A stretch of DNA of 64,000 bases, from the NCBI GenBank assembly GCA_020850695.1, contig JADZEF010000419.1:1-64000 (forward strand), in the 5' to 3' direction. The position numbers were made by a program, and so were the translations under genes. Shown piece by piece: positions 18,925-27,922 of the stretch (its first letter is position 1; every line of letters begins with the position of its first letter). The notes beneath the pieces are model-generated. The model made no database searches and was not told where the DNA came from. It worked only from the letters and a program-made list of their open reading frames with translations. This DNA is from Planctomycetaceae bacterium. GTDB taxonomy: Bacteria > Planctomycetota > Planctomycetia > Planctomycetales > Planctomycetaceae.

Positions 18925-21039
18925 ATGAAACCCTTCACTCGATTCTCCGCTTCGGTGGTTGCCCTCCTCTTGCTGGCAAGCGGTGCCGCCTCGTCCGCCG
19001 CCGACTTCCCGCCCCTCCCCGACGCCAACGCCACCATCACTCTCGACGCCCAGGAGTGGCCGCAGAAGCCCGGCCCGCGAACCATCACCGCCCTCATCCA
19101 TTACCCCGGCGGGAAGAAGGCGAACATCAACGCGCGGACCGGCCTGATGCTCACGCTCCACAACTGGGGGGGCCATGACTGCATCGGCACGACCAACCCC
19201 AACACACTTGCCGAGCGACTAAACGTCGTCGCCATCTGCGTCAACTATCTCCAAAGCGGCAAGAAGGCGTCGATCGAAGATCCCGAGCCGTACGACTTCG
19301 GCTACCTGCAAGGACTCGATGCCCTCCGCTCGCTGGGCCGCGTCTACCTTGGCCTGAAGCAGGAAAAAATTCCGTTCGCCGAAGGCCGCCTCTTCGCGAC
19401 CGGCGGCTCTGGCGGCGGCAACGTCACGCTCATGTCGAACAAACTCGCTCCGCGAACGTTCGCCTGCATCATCGATATGTGCGGGATGAAGAAGCTGAGC
19501 CACGACATCGCCTTCAACTTCCCCGGCGGCAGCGACCTCGACGCCCGCTGGAGCCGCGACCCGAAAAGCAAGAACTACCTCAGCGTCGACGAGCAGGAGA
19601 TCCGGTTCGTCGGTCATCCCGATCATCTGGCGACGATGAAATCCCTCGGTCAGCGGACGAAGATCTTTGTCGTCCACGGCAGCGAGGACCGCACCTGCCC
19701 TTTCGCCGACGCGGAAGAAATGGTCAACCTGATGAAGGCCGGCGGCTACGACGTCACACCGTACTTCCTCACAGCCAAAACCCCCGATCCGGCCCGCGGC
19801 TTCGTCCCGCTCGACGGCAAGATCTTCGCCAGCACCGGCCACTCGCTGGGCGACCGCAATCAGATCCCGTTCCACGTCGCCGGTGCCTACCTCGCCCCCG
19901 AAGGCGAGAACGCCCTGGAACGCGAGATCCTGTCCGACTTCGACCGCCGCGATGAACTCGTCCGCTACAAGACCAGCAACGGCACCTTCGTCATCTCGTA
20001 CAAAGACGGCCTGCCGACGGGCCGCTTCGAAGCCGATCCTCCGCCTCCGACCTACAAAGAGCACCTCGACCTCACCTACATCCTCGACGACAAAGGCAAC
20101 CGCAAGCCCATCACGACGCCCGCCGAATGGGAAACCCGCCGCCAGCACATCCTCGCCAACATGGAGCTCGTCATGGGCAAGCTCCCCGGCATCACGTCCC
20201 GCGTCCCGCTCGACGTCAAAGTGATCGAAGAAAAGACCATCGGGACACTGGTGCGAAAGAAGATCACCTACCAGTCCGACGCCGATGACCGCGTGACCGC
20301 CTGGCTCTTCGAGCCGCAAGCCGTCGATTCGCGATCGCTCCCCGCCGTCCTCTGCCTGCAACAGACGACAAACGCCGGCAAGGACGAGCCCGCCGGACTC
20401 GGCGGCTCGCCCGACCTCCATTACGCTCTCCATCTGGCCGAGCGGGGATACGTCACGCTGGCCCCCGACTATCCCTCCTTCGGCGAGCACAAGTACGACT
20501 TCGCCCCGGAGCATGGCTACGTCAGCGGAACGATGAAGGCGATCTGGGATAGCATCCGGGCCGTCGACGTGCTGCAATCGCTGCCGATCGTCGACAAGGA
20601 CCGCATCGGCTGCATCGGCCACTCGCTCGGCGGCCACAACACGATGTTCACCGCGGCCTTCGACCGCCGCATCAAGGTGATGGTCTCCAGCTGCGGCTTC
20701 TGCCGCTTCGGCAAGGACGACGTCCCCAGCTGGACCGGCCCGCGCTACATGCCGCGGATCGCCACCGTCTACGGGAACTCGGCCGATAAAGTCCCCTTCG
20801 ACTTCACCGAGATCATCGCGAGCTTCGCCCCGCGTCCCTTCCTGACCTGCTCGGCAACGAAGGACAGCGACTTCGACGTGCAGGGAGTCAAAGAGACGCT
20901 CGAATACGCGCGTCCGGTCTACAAGCTCTTCGGAGCCGAGGCCAACCTCCAGGGGTACTACCCCGAAGCACCCCACGCCTTCCCCGCCGACGCCCGCGAC
21001 GTCGCTTACAAGTTCCTCGACAAGCACCTTGGCAAGTAA
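18925..21039 (+). CDS. Exported protein with two tandem alpha/beta-hydrolase domains
   Basis: A 704-residue protein. A Sec signal (MKPFTRFSASVVALLLLASGAASSA) sets the start at 18925. Domain 1 (about 30-330) looks like the DUF2920 type: TLHNWGG oxyanion-side loop, YDFGYLQGLDALRSLG helix, and nucleophile elbow GGSGG with Ser162, followed by FVVHGSEDRTCPFADAEEM, which should hold the acid. Domain 2 (about 430-704) is a dienelactone-hydrolase/acetyl-esterase type with elbow GHSLGG (Ser567) and a C-terminal HAF as the likely catalytic His. Both look intact, so two esterase or peptidase activities on one exported chain are possible. Neighbours give no substrate hint. Confidence 0.85.
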   Translation: MKPFTRFSASVVALLLLASGAASSAADFPPLPDANATITLDAQEWPQKPGPRTITALIHYPGGKKANINARTGLMLTLHNWGGHDCIGTTNPNTLAERLNVVAICVNYLQSGKKASIEDPEPYDFGYLQGLDALRSLGRVYLGLKQEKIPFAEGRLFATGGSGGGNVTLMSNKLAPRTFACIIDMCGMKKLSHDIAFNFPGGSDLDARWSRDPKSKNYLSVDEQEIRFVGHPDHLATMKSLGQRTKIFVVHGSEDRTCPFADAEEMVNLMKAGGYDVTPYFLTAKTPDPARGFVPLDGKIFASTGHSLGDRNQIPFHVAGAYLAPEGENALEREILSDFDRRDELVRYKTSNGTFVISYKDGLPTGRFEADPPPPTYKEHLDLTYILDDKGNRKPITTPAEWETRRQHILANMELVMGKLPGITSRVPLDVKVIEEKTIGTLVRKKITYQSDADDRVTAWLFEPQAVDSRSLPAVLCLQQTTNAGKDEPAGLGGSPDLHYALHLAERGYVTLAPDYPSFGEHKYDFAPEHGYVSGTMKAIWDSIRAVDVLQSLPIVDKDRIGCIGHSLGGHNTMFTAAFDRRIKVMVSSCGFCRFGKDDVPSWTGPRYMPRIATVYGNSADKVPFDFTEIIASFAPRPFLTCSATKDSDFDVQGVKETLEYARPVYKLFGAEANLQGYYPEAPHAFPADARDVAYKFLDKHLGK

Positions 21040-21071
21040 TCTTGAAGCCGATCTCCTCGGAGACTGCGCAG

Positions 21072-21875
21072 ATGGATGTTCGGACGCCGATCATCTCGTT
21101 GATGCTCCTCGCCGCACTCGGATGCGATCGCGCGCCGAAAGACGTCGTCGTCCACGAGCCATGGAGTTCGACAGGACCCGCCGTGACGGAGTACTTGCTG
21201 CCTTGTGCGTCGATGCCGCAGGACGTTCGCGACGGTCTCCCCGAGTGGCTTCAAAGTTTTGTCGGACAGCATCCGCTCGATGCGCGTCAGTTGCTGGTGA
21301 AACGCTGGCAGGACGTCTCCGAGCCATCCTTAAGAGACCTTGCAAATCTCTTGACGTTCGAGTTCACGCCGAAGTCAATCGCCGTGACGAAGGACGGCGC
21401 CTGGCTGATCGTCGACCGGCCCGATCGTCAACGTCCCGAGGAGCGGGATGACATGCTGATTCCTCCGCCTCCCGATCCGTCACGAATCGAAAAGGGAATC
21501 GCACGGTTTCCAATCGCTGACCAGAGCATCATGCGAGAGTTCCTGACGTCTTTTGGAGCGATGCAGGACGTCTGGCCTGGAAGATCAGGACTCTTCCTCA
21601 TTCCGGATGAGTGGAGTTCGTTGCGTGACTATTGGGGGGATGAGGACGATCACCTCTACGGTGCGTGGTACCCGGATTGGAAACCAGCTCTGATCGTGTG
21701 CAACTCACCGGGGGGCGACATGGTCCTTCTCCATCCGGATGGCCGTGTCGCCTATCACTATTTTGCAGAGGGAACGATCCAGATTCTCAATGAGAATCTG
21801 ACGGATTTCTTCGCGCGTTACGTGCGCCATCGCCGAGTCGAGAGCATGATCGACGGCATCGGCAGCACACCGTGA
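21072..21875 (+). CDS. Putative lipoprotein with SUKH-like domain
   Basis: A 267-residue product. The N-terminus (MDVRTPIISLMLLAALGCDRA) resembles a lipoprotein signal with Cys at about residue 18, though the lipobox is imperfect. The C-terminal ~90 residues (SLRDYWGDEDD, a Trp-rich stretch, PGGDMVLLHPDGRVAYHYF, LTDFFARYV) have the look of SMI1/KNR4 (SUKH) domains. These are widespread as immunity proteins or as binding modules. The middle is proline- and Asp-rich. It starts 32 bp after the double hydrolase and is probably cotranscribed. No toxin gene is nearby, so an immunity role is not supported. Confidence 0.6.
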   Translation: MDVRTPIISLMLLAALGCDRAPKDVVVHEPWSSTGPAVTEYLLPCASMPQDVRDGLPEWLQSFVGQHPLDARQLLVKRWQDVSEPSLRDLANLLTFEFTPKSIAVTKDGAWLIVDRPDRQRPEERDDMLIPPPPDPSRIEKGIARFPIADQSIMREFLTSFGAMQDVWPGRSGLFLIPDEWSSLRDYWGDEDDHLYGAWYPDWKPALIVCNSPGGDMVLLHPDGRVAYHYFAEGTIQILNENLTDFFARYVRHRRVESMIDGIGSTP

Positions 21876-21904
21876 CGCACGCCTCACAAAGGCGGCTCAA
21901 AGAA

Positions 21905-22099
21905 AGTAGCCCTCACGCTCCGCGTGAGGTGAAGCCGTCGTGACGCAGCGGGTGGAGCGGTAATACGACTTTCTTTGCGCGCTCAATCCAGCGTCTTCAG
22001 GACCATGAGATCGGGCTCGTCGTGCCATCGACCTCGTTTGGTCCCAACGGACCCGATGCGTGTAGGGCTTAACCTCATGCGGAGCATGAGGGCTACTTT
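21905..22099. repeat. Paired REP-like hairpin element, copy A
   Basis: The left unit 21905-21936 reads GTAGCC, stem CTCACGC, loop TCC, stem GCGTGAG, then GTGAAGCC. The right unit 22065-22099 is the same motif inverted with stem CTCATGC/GCATGAG. About 128 bp lie between. The right unit runs into the TAA stop of the AAA ATPase gene at 22098. Another pair is at 25578-25694. Confidence 0.88.
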
Positions 22100-23894
22100 A
22101 AAGCACCGAGAAGTAGTTCTTCACTGCGAAGTCGAATGCTTCCGGCGTGATCTTTCGCGCCGTCCCGCGATACGTGCAGAAGTTCTTCACCTGCAGCATC
22201 AGGTCGCGGGGCTGGCACGAGCGCAGCGGGCGGACGCCGCGGAAGTGCGTCATGATCAGGTAGTCGATCGCGCTGCGGTCGTAGGTGAAGCCCATCTTCG
22301 GGGCGATCGCCTGGAAGATCTTGTGGAACTCTTCCTCGGTCGGATCCGGAACCTGGATCTTGTACGGAATACGGCGCAGGAACGCTCCGTCGACCAGGTC
22401 CTTCGGCTCCAGGTTCGTCGAGAAGATGATCAGCTGGTCGAACGGAACCTGCACCTTCTTGCCCGACGGCAGGTTGAGGAAGTCGTACCGCTTTTCGAGC
22501 GGAACGATCCAGCGGTTGAGGAGCACCGTGACGGGCATCGTCTGGCGGCCGAAGTCGTCAATGACGAACGTCCCGCAGTTGCTCTTCAACTGGAGCGGGG
22601 CCTCGCAGACCTTCGTCTGCATATTCTGCGTGACTTCCAGCTCTTTCATCGTCAATTCACCACCGGCGATGACGGTGGGCCGGACGATGTGCACCCACCG
22701 CTGGTCGACGTCGGTTTGGAACAGGGTCGGGGCTGCGGCATCTTCGACGGCATCATGCACGCCAGGGTCGTACAGGCGAATGATGTCCCCATCGATGCCC
22801 AGGGCCCGCGGAATCCAGATGGACGACCCGAAGCACTGCGTGATGCGTTCCGCGATACTCGTCTTGCCGTTGCCTGGTTCGCCGAACAGGAACATGCCGC
22901 GCCCGGAGTTGATGGCGGGCCCCAGTTGGTCGAGCATTTCGCGGCTGATGATCAGGTCCTTGAATGCCTTGTGCAGGTGTTCTGCGGTGACGACCTGGTC
23001 GGCGATGCTCTGGGCGGCCATCGCCTTCAGATAGTCCTGAAGCGACACGGGGGCGGCCCCGTAATCCGAACATTCCTCGGCGAAGCGGCGGGCCCGCTCG
23101 CGGCCGAAGTCGGTGATGACGTATTCGTAGTCCCCCATTTCGGCCGTGCCGCGATAGGCGACCAGCTGCTCGGACTTCAGCTGCTTCAGGATCGGATCGA
23201 CGATGGTGAAGGGCAGCTTGATCTGCGAGCAGATTCCGCGGCCCGAGCTTGTCCCTTTGGCCAGCAGATACTTCAGCGCCAGCCGCTCGACTTCGTCCTG
23301 TGTCAGGCGTGTCTCGTCCAGGTTCTCCGGGCTGCGGGGACGATAGGGACCGTCGTTCTTGTCCTGCGATCCTAGGAGCTTATTGACGCGCTCGAACAGT
23401 TCGGACAGATGCGAGTGCCGCTTCAGGAAGATCGTCGGGCCTGCCCCTCCCTTTCCCGCTCCGGCTTCGGGGGGCTCTTTCGGGGCGGTCGATTCCGTGG
23501 GCGGAGCTTCGACCGCGACGGCAGCGGGGGCCGCGGCTTCGGCATTGTCCGTCGTTGCGGGGGCGTCGAGATCCGAGAAGTCGAGATCCAGTCCGTCGAG
23601 GTCCGCAGCGGCCGTGGTGGCTTTTGCCGGCGGCGATTTGACGGTTGGCGTCGGTTTGACAGCCGCCGCCGACTTCGCGGCTGCCGACTTCGCCGCGGCT
23701 GGCTTCGGCTTGGCAAGCGTCGCCGTTGCGGCCGCACTCCTGGGAGGCGGGTTGGGGGCGGGTGCGGAGCTTGTCGACCCCTTCGCCGACGAACCCGCAG
23801 AACCGTTCGAAGCGGTGGAACCGGACTTCGCGGGCGAGCGCTGCTTGAGCTGCGCGAGGAACTCGGCCGGAGTCAACTTTTGCGAGTCGGACAT
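22098..23894 (-). CDS. AAA+ ATPase with disordered N-terminus and winged-helix segment
   Basis: A 598-residue protein. After a short start ([14 protein letters not shown]) residues ~20-155 are Ala/Pro/Ser/Lys-rich and look disordered. Residues ~165-310 resemble a winged-helix domain ([42 protein letters not shown]). Residues ~310-598 are an AAA+ module: Walker [11 protein letters not shown], Walker-B-like VIDDFG, then IFSTNLEP with the sensor-1 Asn, and a Cys/Arg-rich C-terminal lid ([15 protein letters not shown]). Related planctomycete ATPases are annotated only as AAA proteins; MoxR-like remodelling is a possibility. It is divergent from a DUF1501 gene with a 259-bp gap that should hold both promoters. 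Confidence 0.82.
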   Translation of the reverse strand: MSDSQKLTPAEFLAQLKQRSPAKSGSTASNGSAGSSAKGSTSSAPAPNPPPRSAAATATLAKPKPAAAKSAAAKSAAAVKPTPTVKSPPAKATTAAADLDGLDLDFSDLDAPATTDNAEAAAPAAVAVEAPPTESTAPKEPPEAGAGKGGAGPTIFLKRHSHLSELFERVNKLLGSQDKNDGPYRPRSPENLDETRLTQDEVERLALKYLLAKGTSSGRGICSQIKLPFTIVDPILKQLKSEQLVAYRGTAEMGDYEYVITDFGRERARRFAEECSDYGAAPVSLQDYLKAMAAQSIADQVVTAEHLHKAFKDLIISREMLDQLGPAINSGRGMFLFGEPGNGKTSIAERITQCFGSSIWIPRALGIDGDIIRLYDPGVHDAVEDAAAPTLFQTDVDQRWVHIVRPTVIAGGELTMKELEVTQNMQTKVCEAPLQLKSNCGTFVIDDFGRQTMPVTVLLNRWIVPLEKRYDFLNLPSGKKVQVPFDQLIIFSTNLEPKDLVDGAFLRRIPYKIQVPDPTEEEFHKIFQAIAPKMGFTYDRSAIDYLIMTHFRGVRPLRSCQPRDLMLQVKNFCTYRGTARKITPEAFDFAVKNYFSVL

Positions 23895-24153
23895 GAGGGT
23901 TACGTCGGTGATGCGGCGAATGACGACGCGGGACGGGGATTCCCGTATGACCCGGACGGCCCGGCGTGAAACCGTAGGTCATATTCTGGAGGCGAGCAAA
24001 CGCCTTGGCGGGTGGGGATGGAATAGATTGAGAGAGGAGACCGGTTTGAGTGTGCGGGTCTGGAAAGGAATGGGACGAACCGAAGCCAGGCTTCCCCTTT
24101 CCGACGCCCCGGCCGATATGATAAAAAGTGGTTGATTCAACCGGAGACACCAC

Positions 24154-25566
24154 ATGCTGCGGATCCTCGACGGTCAGGCTCGCCTCTGTGACGGCGTTAC
24201 GCGCCGCGAAGCACTTCGCGTCGGCGGGCTGAGCGCACTTGGACTTGGGCTCCCCACCCTGCTGGGCGGCCGCACCGCGCTCGGAAACTCCGCCGGCTCT
24301 CTCGTCAAGGGAGAGGGGACGGCCAAGTCGTGCATCGTCCTCTTCCTGATGGGCGGCCCCCCGCAACACTCCACTTTCGATCCCAAGCCCGACGCCCCGA
24401 TCGAAGTCCGCGGAGAGTTCGGGCCGATCAGCACCACCGTTCCCGGCATGCAGCTTGCCGAGACGCTCCCGCGGACGGCCTCCCAGGCCCATCACCTCGC
24501 GGTGTTGCGGGCGGTCTCGAGCGGTGACAACGCCCACTCGTCCAGCGGCTACTACATGCTGACGGGGCAGCCGCACGCCCCGATGAACTCGGAGAACGCC
24601 AACCCTGGCTTTCCCAACGACTACCCCAACTGGGGCGCCGTCGTCCGCAAGTTCCTGCCGCGCCGCGGCACGCTCCCCGCCTCGGTCCGCCTTCCGCACC
24701 GCATCTTCAACACCGACGGCAGCGTCTGGCCGGGCCAGGACGCGGGCTTTCTCGGACGCCCCGTCGAGCCGTGGCTCCTCAACTGCAAGCCGGCCGAGAA
24801 AGACGCCCGCATCGATGAATTCGTGCTGAGCGCCGACGTCTCCGAAGCACGCCTCGCCGGCCGCCGCAGCCTCCTCGACCACGTCAGCCGCCGTCTCGAC
24901 ACCGCTGAGCGGCTCGCCGCCCCGTCCAACTACGGCCAGCTCACCGAGCAGGCCTTCGGCGTTCTCAGCTCCACCGCCTCGCGACAGGCTTTCGAGCTCG
25001 ATCGCGAACCCGAGGCGATGCGCGATCTCTACGGCCGCACGCAGTTCGGCCAGGGAGTGCTGCTGGGCCGTCGCCTCATCGAAGCGGGAGTTCGTCTGGT
25101 CCAGGTCAACTGGTATCGCGGCCCCGAAGAACCCTCCGATGCCCCGTGCTGGGACAGCCACGCCCGCGAAGCGAAGCGGCTCCGGGAAAACCTCTGCCCG
25201 CCCGCGGACCAAGCGATCTCCGCCCTGTTAATCGACCTCGAACAGCGCGGCCTCTTGAAGGAGACGCTGGTCGTGGTGATGGCCGAGTTCGGCCGCTCGC
25301 CGCGAATCAATGGAGCCGCCGGCCGCGACCACTGGGGCAGCGTCTACTCGGCCGCCCTCGCCGGCGGCGGCATCAAAGGGGGCGTCGTGCACGGCGCGTC
25401 CGACGCCATCGGCGGTTATCCGAAGGAAGGGAAAGTCGCTCCGGAAGACCTCACCGCAACGATCTTCGATCGTCTGGGCATCGCCCCCCAAACCGAGATC
25501 CAGGACACGCTCGGCCGTCCGATCCCCATCAGCCGCGGCGAACCGATCCGCTCGATCCTGGCCTGA
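24154..25566 (+). CDS. DUF1501 family exported protein
   Basis: A 470-residue DUF1501 protein. The N-terminus (TRREALRVGGLSALGLGLPTLLGG) is a Tat-type signal with RRE in place of the strict RRxF. Motifs match the family: VLFLMGGPPQHSTFDPKPDAPIEVRGEF (cited here as the FDPKPDAP box), LGRRLIEAGVRLVQ, AEFGRSPR, GRDHWGSVY and ALAGGGIKGG. The C-terminal tail (PISRGEPIRSILA) is the usual ending. A GGAGA stretch lies about 13 bp upstream of the ATG. It has no DUF1549 partner and is followed by REP-like hairpins and the dihydroorotase gene. Confidence 0.9.
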   Translation: MLRILDGQARLCDGVTRREALRVGGLSALGLGLPTLLGGRTALGNSAGSLVKGEGTAKSCIVLFLMGGPPQHSTFDPKPDAPIEVRGEFGPISTTVPGMQLAETLPRTASQAHHLAVLRAVSSGDNAHSSSGYYMLTGQPHAPMNSENANPGFPNDYPNWGAVVRKFLPRRGTLPASVRLPHRIFNTDGSVWPGQDAGFLGRPVEPWLLNCKPAEKDARIDEFVLSADVSEARLAGRRSLLDHVSRRLDTAERLAAPSNYGQLTEQAFGVLSSTASRQAFELDREPEAMRDLYGRTQFGQGVLLGRRLIEAGVRLVQVNWYRGPEEPSDAPCWDSHAREAKRLRENLCPPADQAISALLIDLEQRGLLKETLVVVMAEFGRSPRINGAAGRDHWGSVYSAALAGGGIKGGVVHGASDAIGGYPKEGKVAPEDLTATIFDRLGIAPQTEIQDTLGRPIPISRGEPIRSILA

Positions 25567-25577
25567 AAGGCCTCTAT

Positions 25578-25694
25578 AGTAGCCCTCATGCTCCGCATGA
25601 GGTGAAGCCCTTCGCAGTCGCGACGTCGATGAGCCAATATCACGTCGATGGCACACCCGGCTTAACATCTTGCGGAGCAAGATGGCTACTTTTA
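25578..25694. repeat. Paired REP-like hairpin element, copy B
   Basis: The left unit 25578-25609 has stem CTCATGC/GCATGAG around TCC. The inverted right unit 25657-25694 has stem ATCTTGC/GCAAGAT. The flanks GTAGCC and GT(G/T)AAGCC are the same as in copy A at 21905-22099. The central spacer is unrelated to that of copy A. The element fills most of the gap between a DUF1501 gene and the dihydroorotase gene. Confidence 0.88.
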
Positions 25695-25719
25695 AGGCAA
25701 TCCAAGGCTGAGCGGTCTG

Positions 25720-26970
25720 ATGATCATTGCCGGGCGCGTGGTGAATCCTGAGGGAGTCGTTCCGGCTCAGGTGCGGTTCGAAAAGGGAACGATCGTTGAA
25801 GTCGGAGCCGGCCTCGGCACGCCCGACGTCACCTATGGCGACCACTGCCTGATCTTCGCCGGGATGGGGGACATCCACATCCACGCCCGCGACGACGTCA
25901 GCGAGTCGCAGACCTACAAAGAAGACTTCCGCACCGCTTCCGCAGCCGCAGTCCATGGAGGCGTCGTCCACGTCGCCGACATGCCGAACAACCCGGTCGC
26001 TCCGATCGACGACGCGAGCTACCGCGGCAAGCAGCAGCACCTGGCGAAGCGCGACGTCCCCATCCACGTCACGCTCTACGCAGGCATCGGCCCCGGCACG
26101 CGACCGCTCTCGTTCCCCGTTCCGTACAAAGCCTACATGGGGCACAGCGTCGGCGACCTCTTTTTCACCTCGCTCGACCAGATCGACGAAGCCCTCTCCC
26201 ACTACCGCGGCTGCGACGTCAGCTTCCACTGCGAAGACCCCGAGCTTCTCGAAGCTCACAAGGGGGCAGCGACCCACGAGCAAAGCCGCCCCCCCGAGTG
26301 CGAAGTCTCCGCCACGCGGTTCGCCCTGAAGATGATCGAAAAGCACGGCCTGCGTGGAAAGCTGTGCCACTACTCGGTCGACGAGGGCCTCCCGCTCATT
26401 CGCGAGGCCCGGCGGCGCGGACTCCCCGTCACCTGCGAAGTCACCCCGCACCACCTCTACTTCGACGAAACCGACGTCACCCCGGCCAACCGCGGCTGGA
26501 TGCAGATGAACCCCCCGCTCCGCCGCCCACAGGACCGCGAAGGCATGCTGGCCGCCCTCCGCGACGGAACGCTGGACTACCTCGCGACTGACCACGCCCC
26601 CCACTCGCTCGAAGAGAACGAAAAGGGGATCTCCGGCCAGCCCCACCTCGACACCTTCGCCCCGTTCGTCACCTGGCTGCTGCTCGAAAAGGGATTCACC
26701 CCCGAGCGTCTGGCCGAAGTCTGCTCGGCCAATCCCGGCCGCTTCGTGAACCCCTACACGGCCCCGAAGCGGTTCGGACGGGTCGAAGCGGGATACGTGG
26801 CGTCCTTCACCGTCCTCAATCTCCAGCGGCCGACGACGATCCGCCGCGAGGAACTGAAGACGAAGTGCGGTTGGTCGCCCTTCGAAGGCATGTCGTTTCC
26901 GGGCTCGATCGAAGCCGTGTGGATCGATGGCCGGCAGGTCGCGGGTGTCGATGGCATCGCAGCGCCGTAG
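25720..26970 (+). CDS. pyrC: Dihydroorotase-type amidohydrolase
   Basis: A 416-residue cytosolic zinc amidohydrolase; the expected reaction is ring closure of N-carbamoyl-aspartate to dihydroorotate in pyrimidine synthesis. Seen in order: metal-binding GMGDIHIHARDD (residues ~47-58), a DMPNNP substrate-loop motif near residue 88, a candidate carbamylated metal-bridging Lys in VPYKAYMG, SFHCEDPE and LCHYSVDE supplying further His ligands, EVTPHHLYFDE, MNPPLR, and the catalytic Asp in ATDHAPHS. This pattern is dihydroorotase-like and not allantoinase, but the enzyme has not been distinguished from other cyclic-imide hydrolases. No other pyrimidine genes are adjacent. Confidence 0.85.
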   Translation: MIIAGRVVNPEGVVPAQVRFEKGTIVEVGAGLGTPDVTYGDHCLIFAGMGDIHIHARDDVSESQTYKEDFRTASAAAVHGGVVHVADMPNNPVAPIDDASYRGKQQHLAKRDVPIHVTLYAGIGPGTRPLSFPVPYKAYMGHSVGDLFFTSLDQIDEALSHYRGCDVSFHCEDPELLEAHKGAATHEQSRPPECEVSATRFALKMIEKHGLRGKLCHYSVDEGLPLIREARRRGLPVTCEVTPHHLYFDETDVTPANRGWMQMNPPLRRPQDREGMLAALRDGTLDYLATDHAPHSLEENEKGISGQPHLDTFAPFVTWLLLEKGFTPERLAEVCSANPGRFVNPYTAPKRFGRVEAGYVASFTVLNLQRPTTIRREELKTKCGWSPFEGMSFPGSIEAVWIDGRQVAGVDGIAAP

Positions 26971-27037
26971 CAGCGGATACGTCGCCGATGACGAGACGTT
27001 GCCACCCACTCTCCCAAGGCTTGCGGTGGAACGAAAT

Positions 27038-27066
27038 GACCCACGCCCCGTTGCTGGGCGTGGGTC
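27038..27066. terminator. Strong hairpin between convergent dihydroorotase and Csp-like genes
   Basis: GACCCACGCCC at 27038-27048 pairs perfectly with GGGCGTGGGTC at 27056-27066 around a 7-nt loop. It lies midway between two convergent genes, which supports a bidirectional terminator. Confidence 0.7.
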
Positions 27067-27099
27067 CTCTGTATCAATCCGCCATCGAACCAGCCAAAG

Positions 27100-27501
27100 T
27101 CACTTCGTCTTCGCCTGGTTCCTGCATTCCTGAGCACATCGCCTGCACTGCTCCGCACATGCCTGACAACTCTTGTCGTCCTTGTGCTTCCCGCATTCGG
27201 CGGCGCACTTGTCACACGCCTCTGCGCAAGCCGCAGCGATAAGCCTTTCCAGCGGACCGCCGCGCGATCCGATGTTGGCACACGCTCCGCAAATGTCCGC
27301 ACAGTCCTGACACAGCTTGATGCACGCCTTGCGGCTACCGTCGTGTGACAGTTCTTCCAGACAGCTGGCCGCACATGCCTGACACAGAGTCTGGCACTGG
27401 CGACATTCTTTGACGCAAGCATCGATCTTTCCGTCTTCGGCGCCGGCGATTCCGGCACCAAGGACGGACATGGCGAACGCCACGGCAATGGCTCGACTCA
27501 T
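27100..27501 (-). CDS. Exported copper-storage-protein-like four-helix Cys-rich protein
   Basis: A 133-residue product. A signal peptide (MSRAIAVAFAMSVLGAGIAGA) is followed by ~110 residues with 20 cysteines in CxxxC and CxxC spacings (CVKECRQCQTLCQACAASC; CAEACDKCAAEC; CAEQCRRCAQEC). This is the pattern of DUF326/Csp four-helix bundles that bind many Cu(I) ions along the bundle core. The signal peptide makes it a Csp1-like exported form. The start overlaps the stop of the upstream ArsR-type regulator by 4 bp (ATGA), so the two are translated together and the regulator very probably controls it. Metal specificity is inferred. Confidence 0.85.
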   Translation of the reverse strand: MSRAIAVAFAMSVLGAGIAGAEDGKIDACVKECRQCQTLCQACAASCLEELSHDGSRKACIKLCQDCADICGACANIGSRGGPLERLIAAACAEACDKCAAECGKHKDDKSCQACAEQCRRCAQECRNQAKTK

Positions 27502-27887
27502 GGGCTTCTCCGTTTGGTTTCTTCGACCAGACACAGTCCACGTTCCAGGAGGATGAGCACGCAGTTGTCGACGATTCGATAATGCACGTTGTTCCCGTTT
27601 CGACGAGCACCCACGATGCCCTTGTCGGCCAGACGTTGAAGCTGGTTGGAAATGGCTTGTGGCTTCATCTCCAAAGCCGCAGCAAGGTCGGAGACGCACA
27701 CTTCGCCACAGCGGGCCACCTCGTGGAGGAGCCGCAAGCGTGTGTCATTCGCCAGGACTTCAAAGATCGCTTCCACATCCCCCGCCATTTCTGGCGACAT
27801 GAGTGGACGCTGCCGGAGACTTTCTTTCTCCGGGCACGGTGCGGGAAGGGCGAACTTGGAATGTGTCATGCGGACTTGCTTCTCCAT
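27498..27887 (-). CDS. ArsR/SmtB-family metalloregulatory repressor
   Basis: A 129-residue winged-helix regulator. The helix-turn-helix region reads LANDTRLRLLHEVARCGEVCVSDLAAALEM, then QAISNQLQRLADKGIV as the recognition helix and RRNGNNVHYRI as the wing. Candidate thiol ligands are the Cys pair in ARCGEVC before the recognition helix, the N-terminal Cys (PAPCPEK), and the C-terminal pair in DNCVLILLERGLCLV. This arrangement resembles thiol-based ArsR-family metal sensors. The start codon directly abuts a palindromic operator, and the gene overlaps the Csp-like gene by 4 bp. Autorepression and relief by metal are the natural reading. Confidence 0.87.
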   Translation of the reverse strand: MEKQVRMTHSKFALPAPCPEKESLRQRPLMSPEMAGDVEAIFEVLANDTRLRLLHEVARCGEVCVSDLAAALEMKPQAISNQLQRLADKGIVGARRNGNNVHYRIVDNCVLILLERGLCLVEETKRRSP

Positions 27888-27922
27888 TACTACACTACTC
27901 AGTGTAATAGTGTTTTGTCAAA
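27888..27922 (-). promoter_or_regulatory. Promoter/operator of the arsR-csp operon
   Basis: On the minus strand a perfect TTGACA -35 (27917-27922) is followed 18 bp later by TAGTGT as the likely -10. The palindrome TACACT-actc-AGTGTA (27891-27906) overlaps it, and only a few bases separate it from the ArsR ATG, so the transcript would be almost leaderless. An operator covering the -10 is typical of ArsR autorepression. Confidence 0.6.

Noticed and set aside
21072-21875. Toxin-immunity locus based on the SUKH-like lipoprotein
   Set aside because: No toxin, polymorphic-toxin cassette or second immunity gene is nearby, and the lipoprotein signal argues against a cytosolic immunity role.
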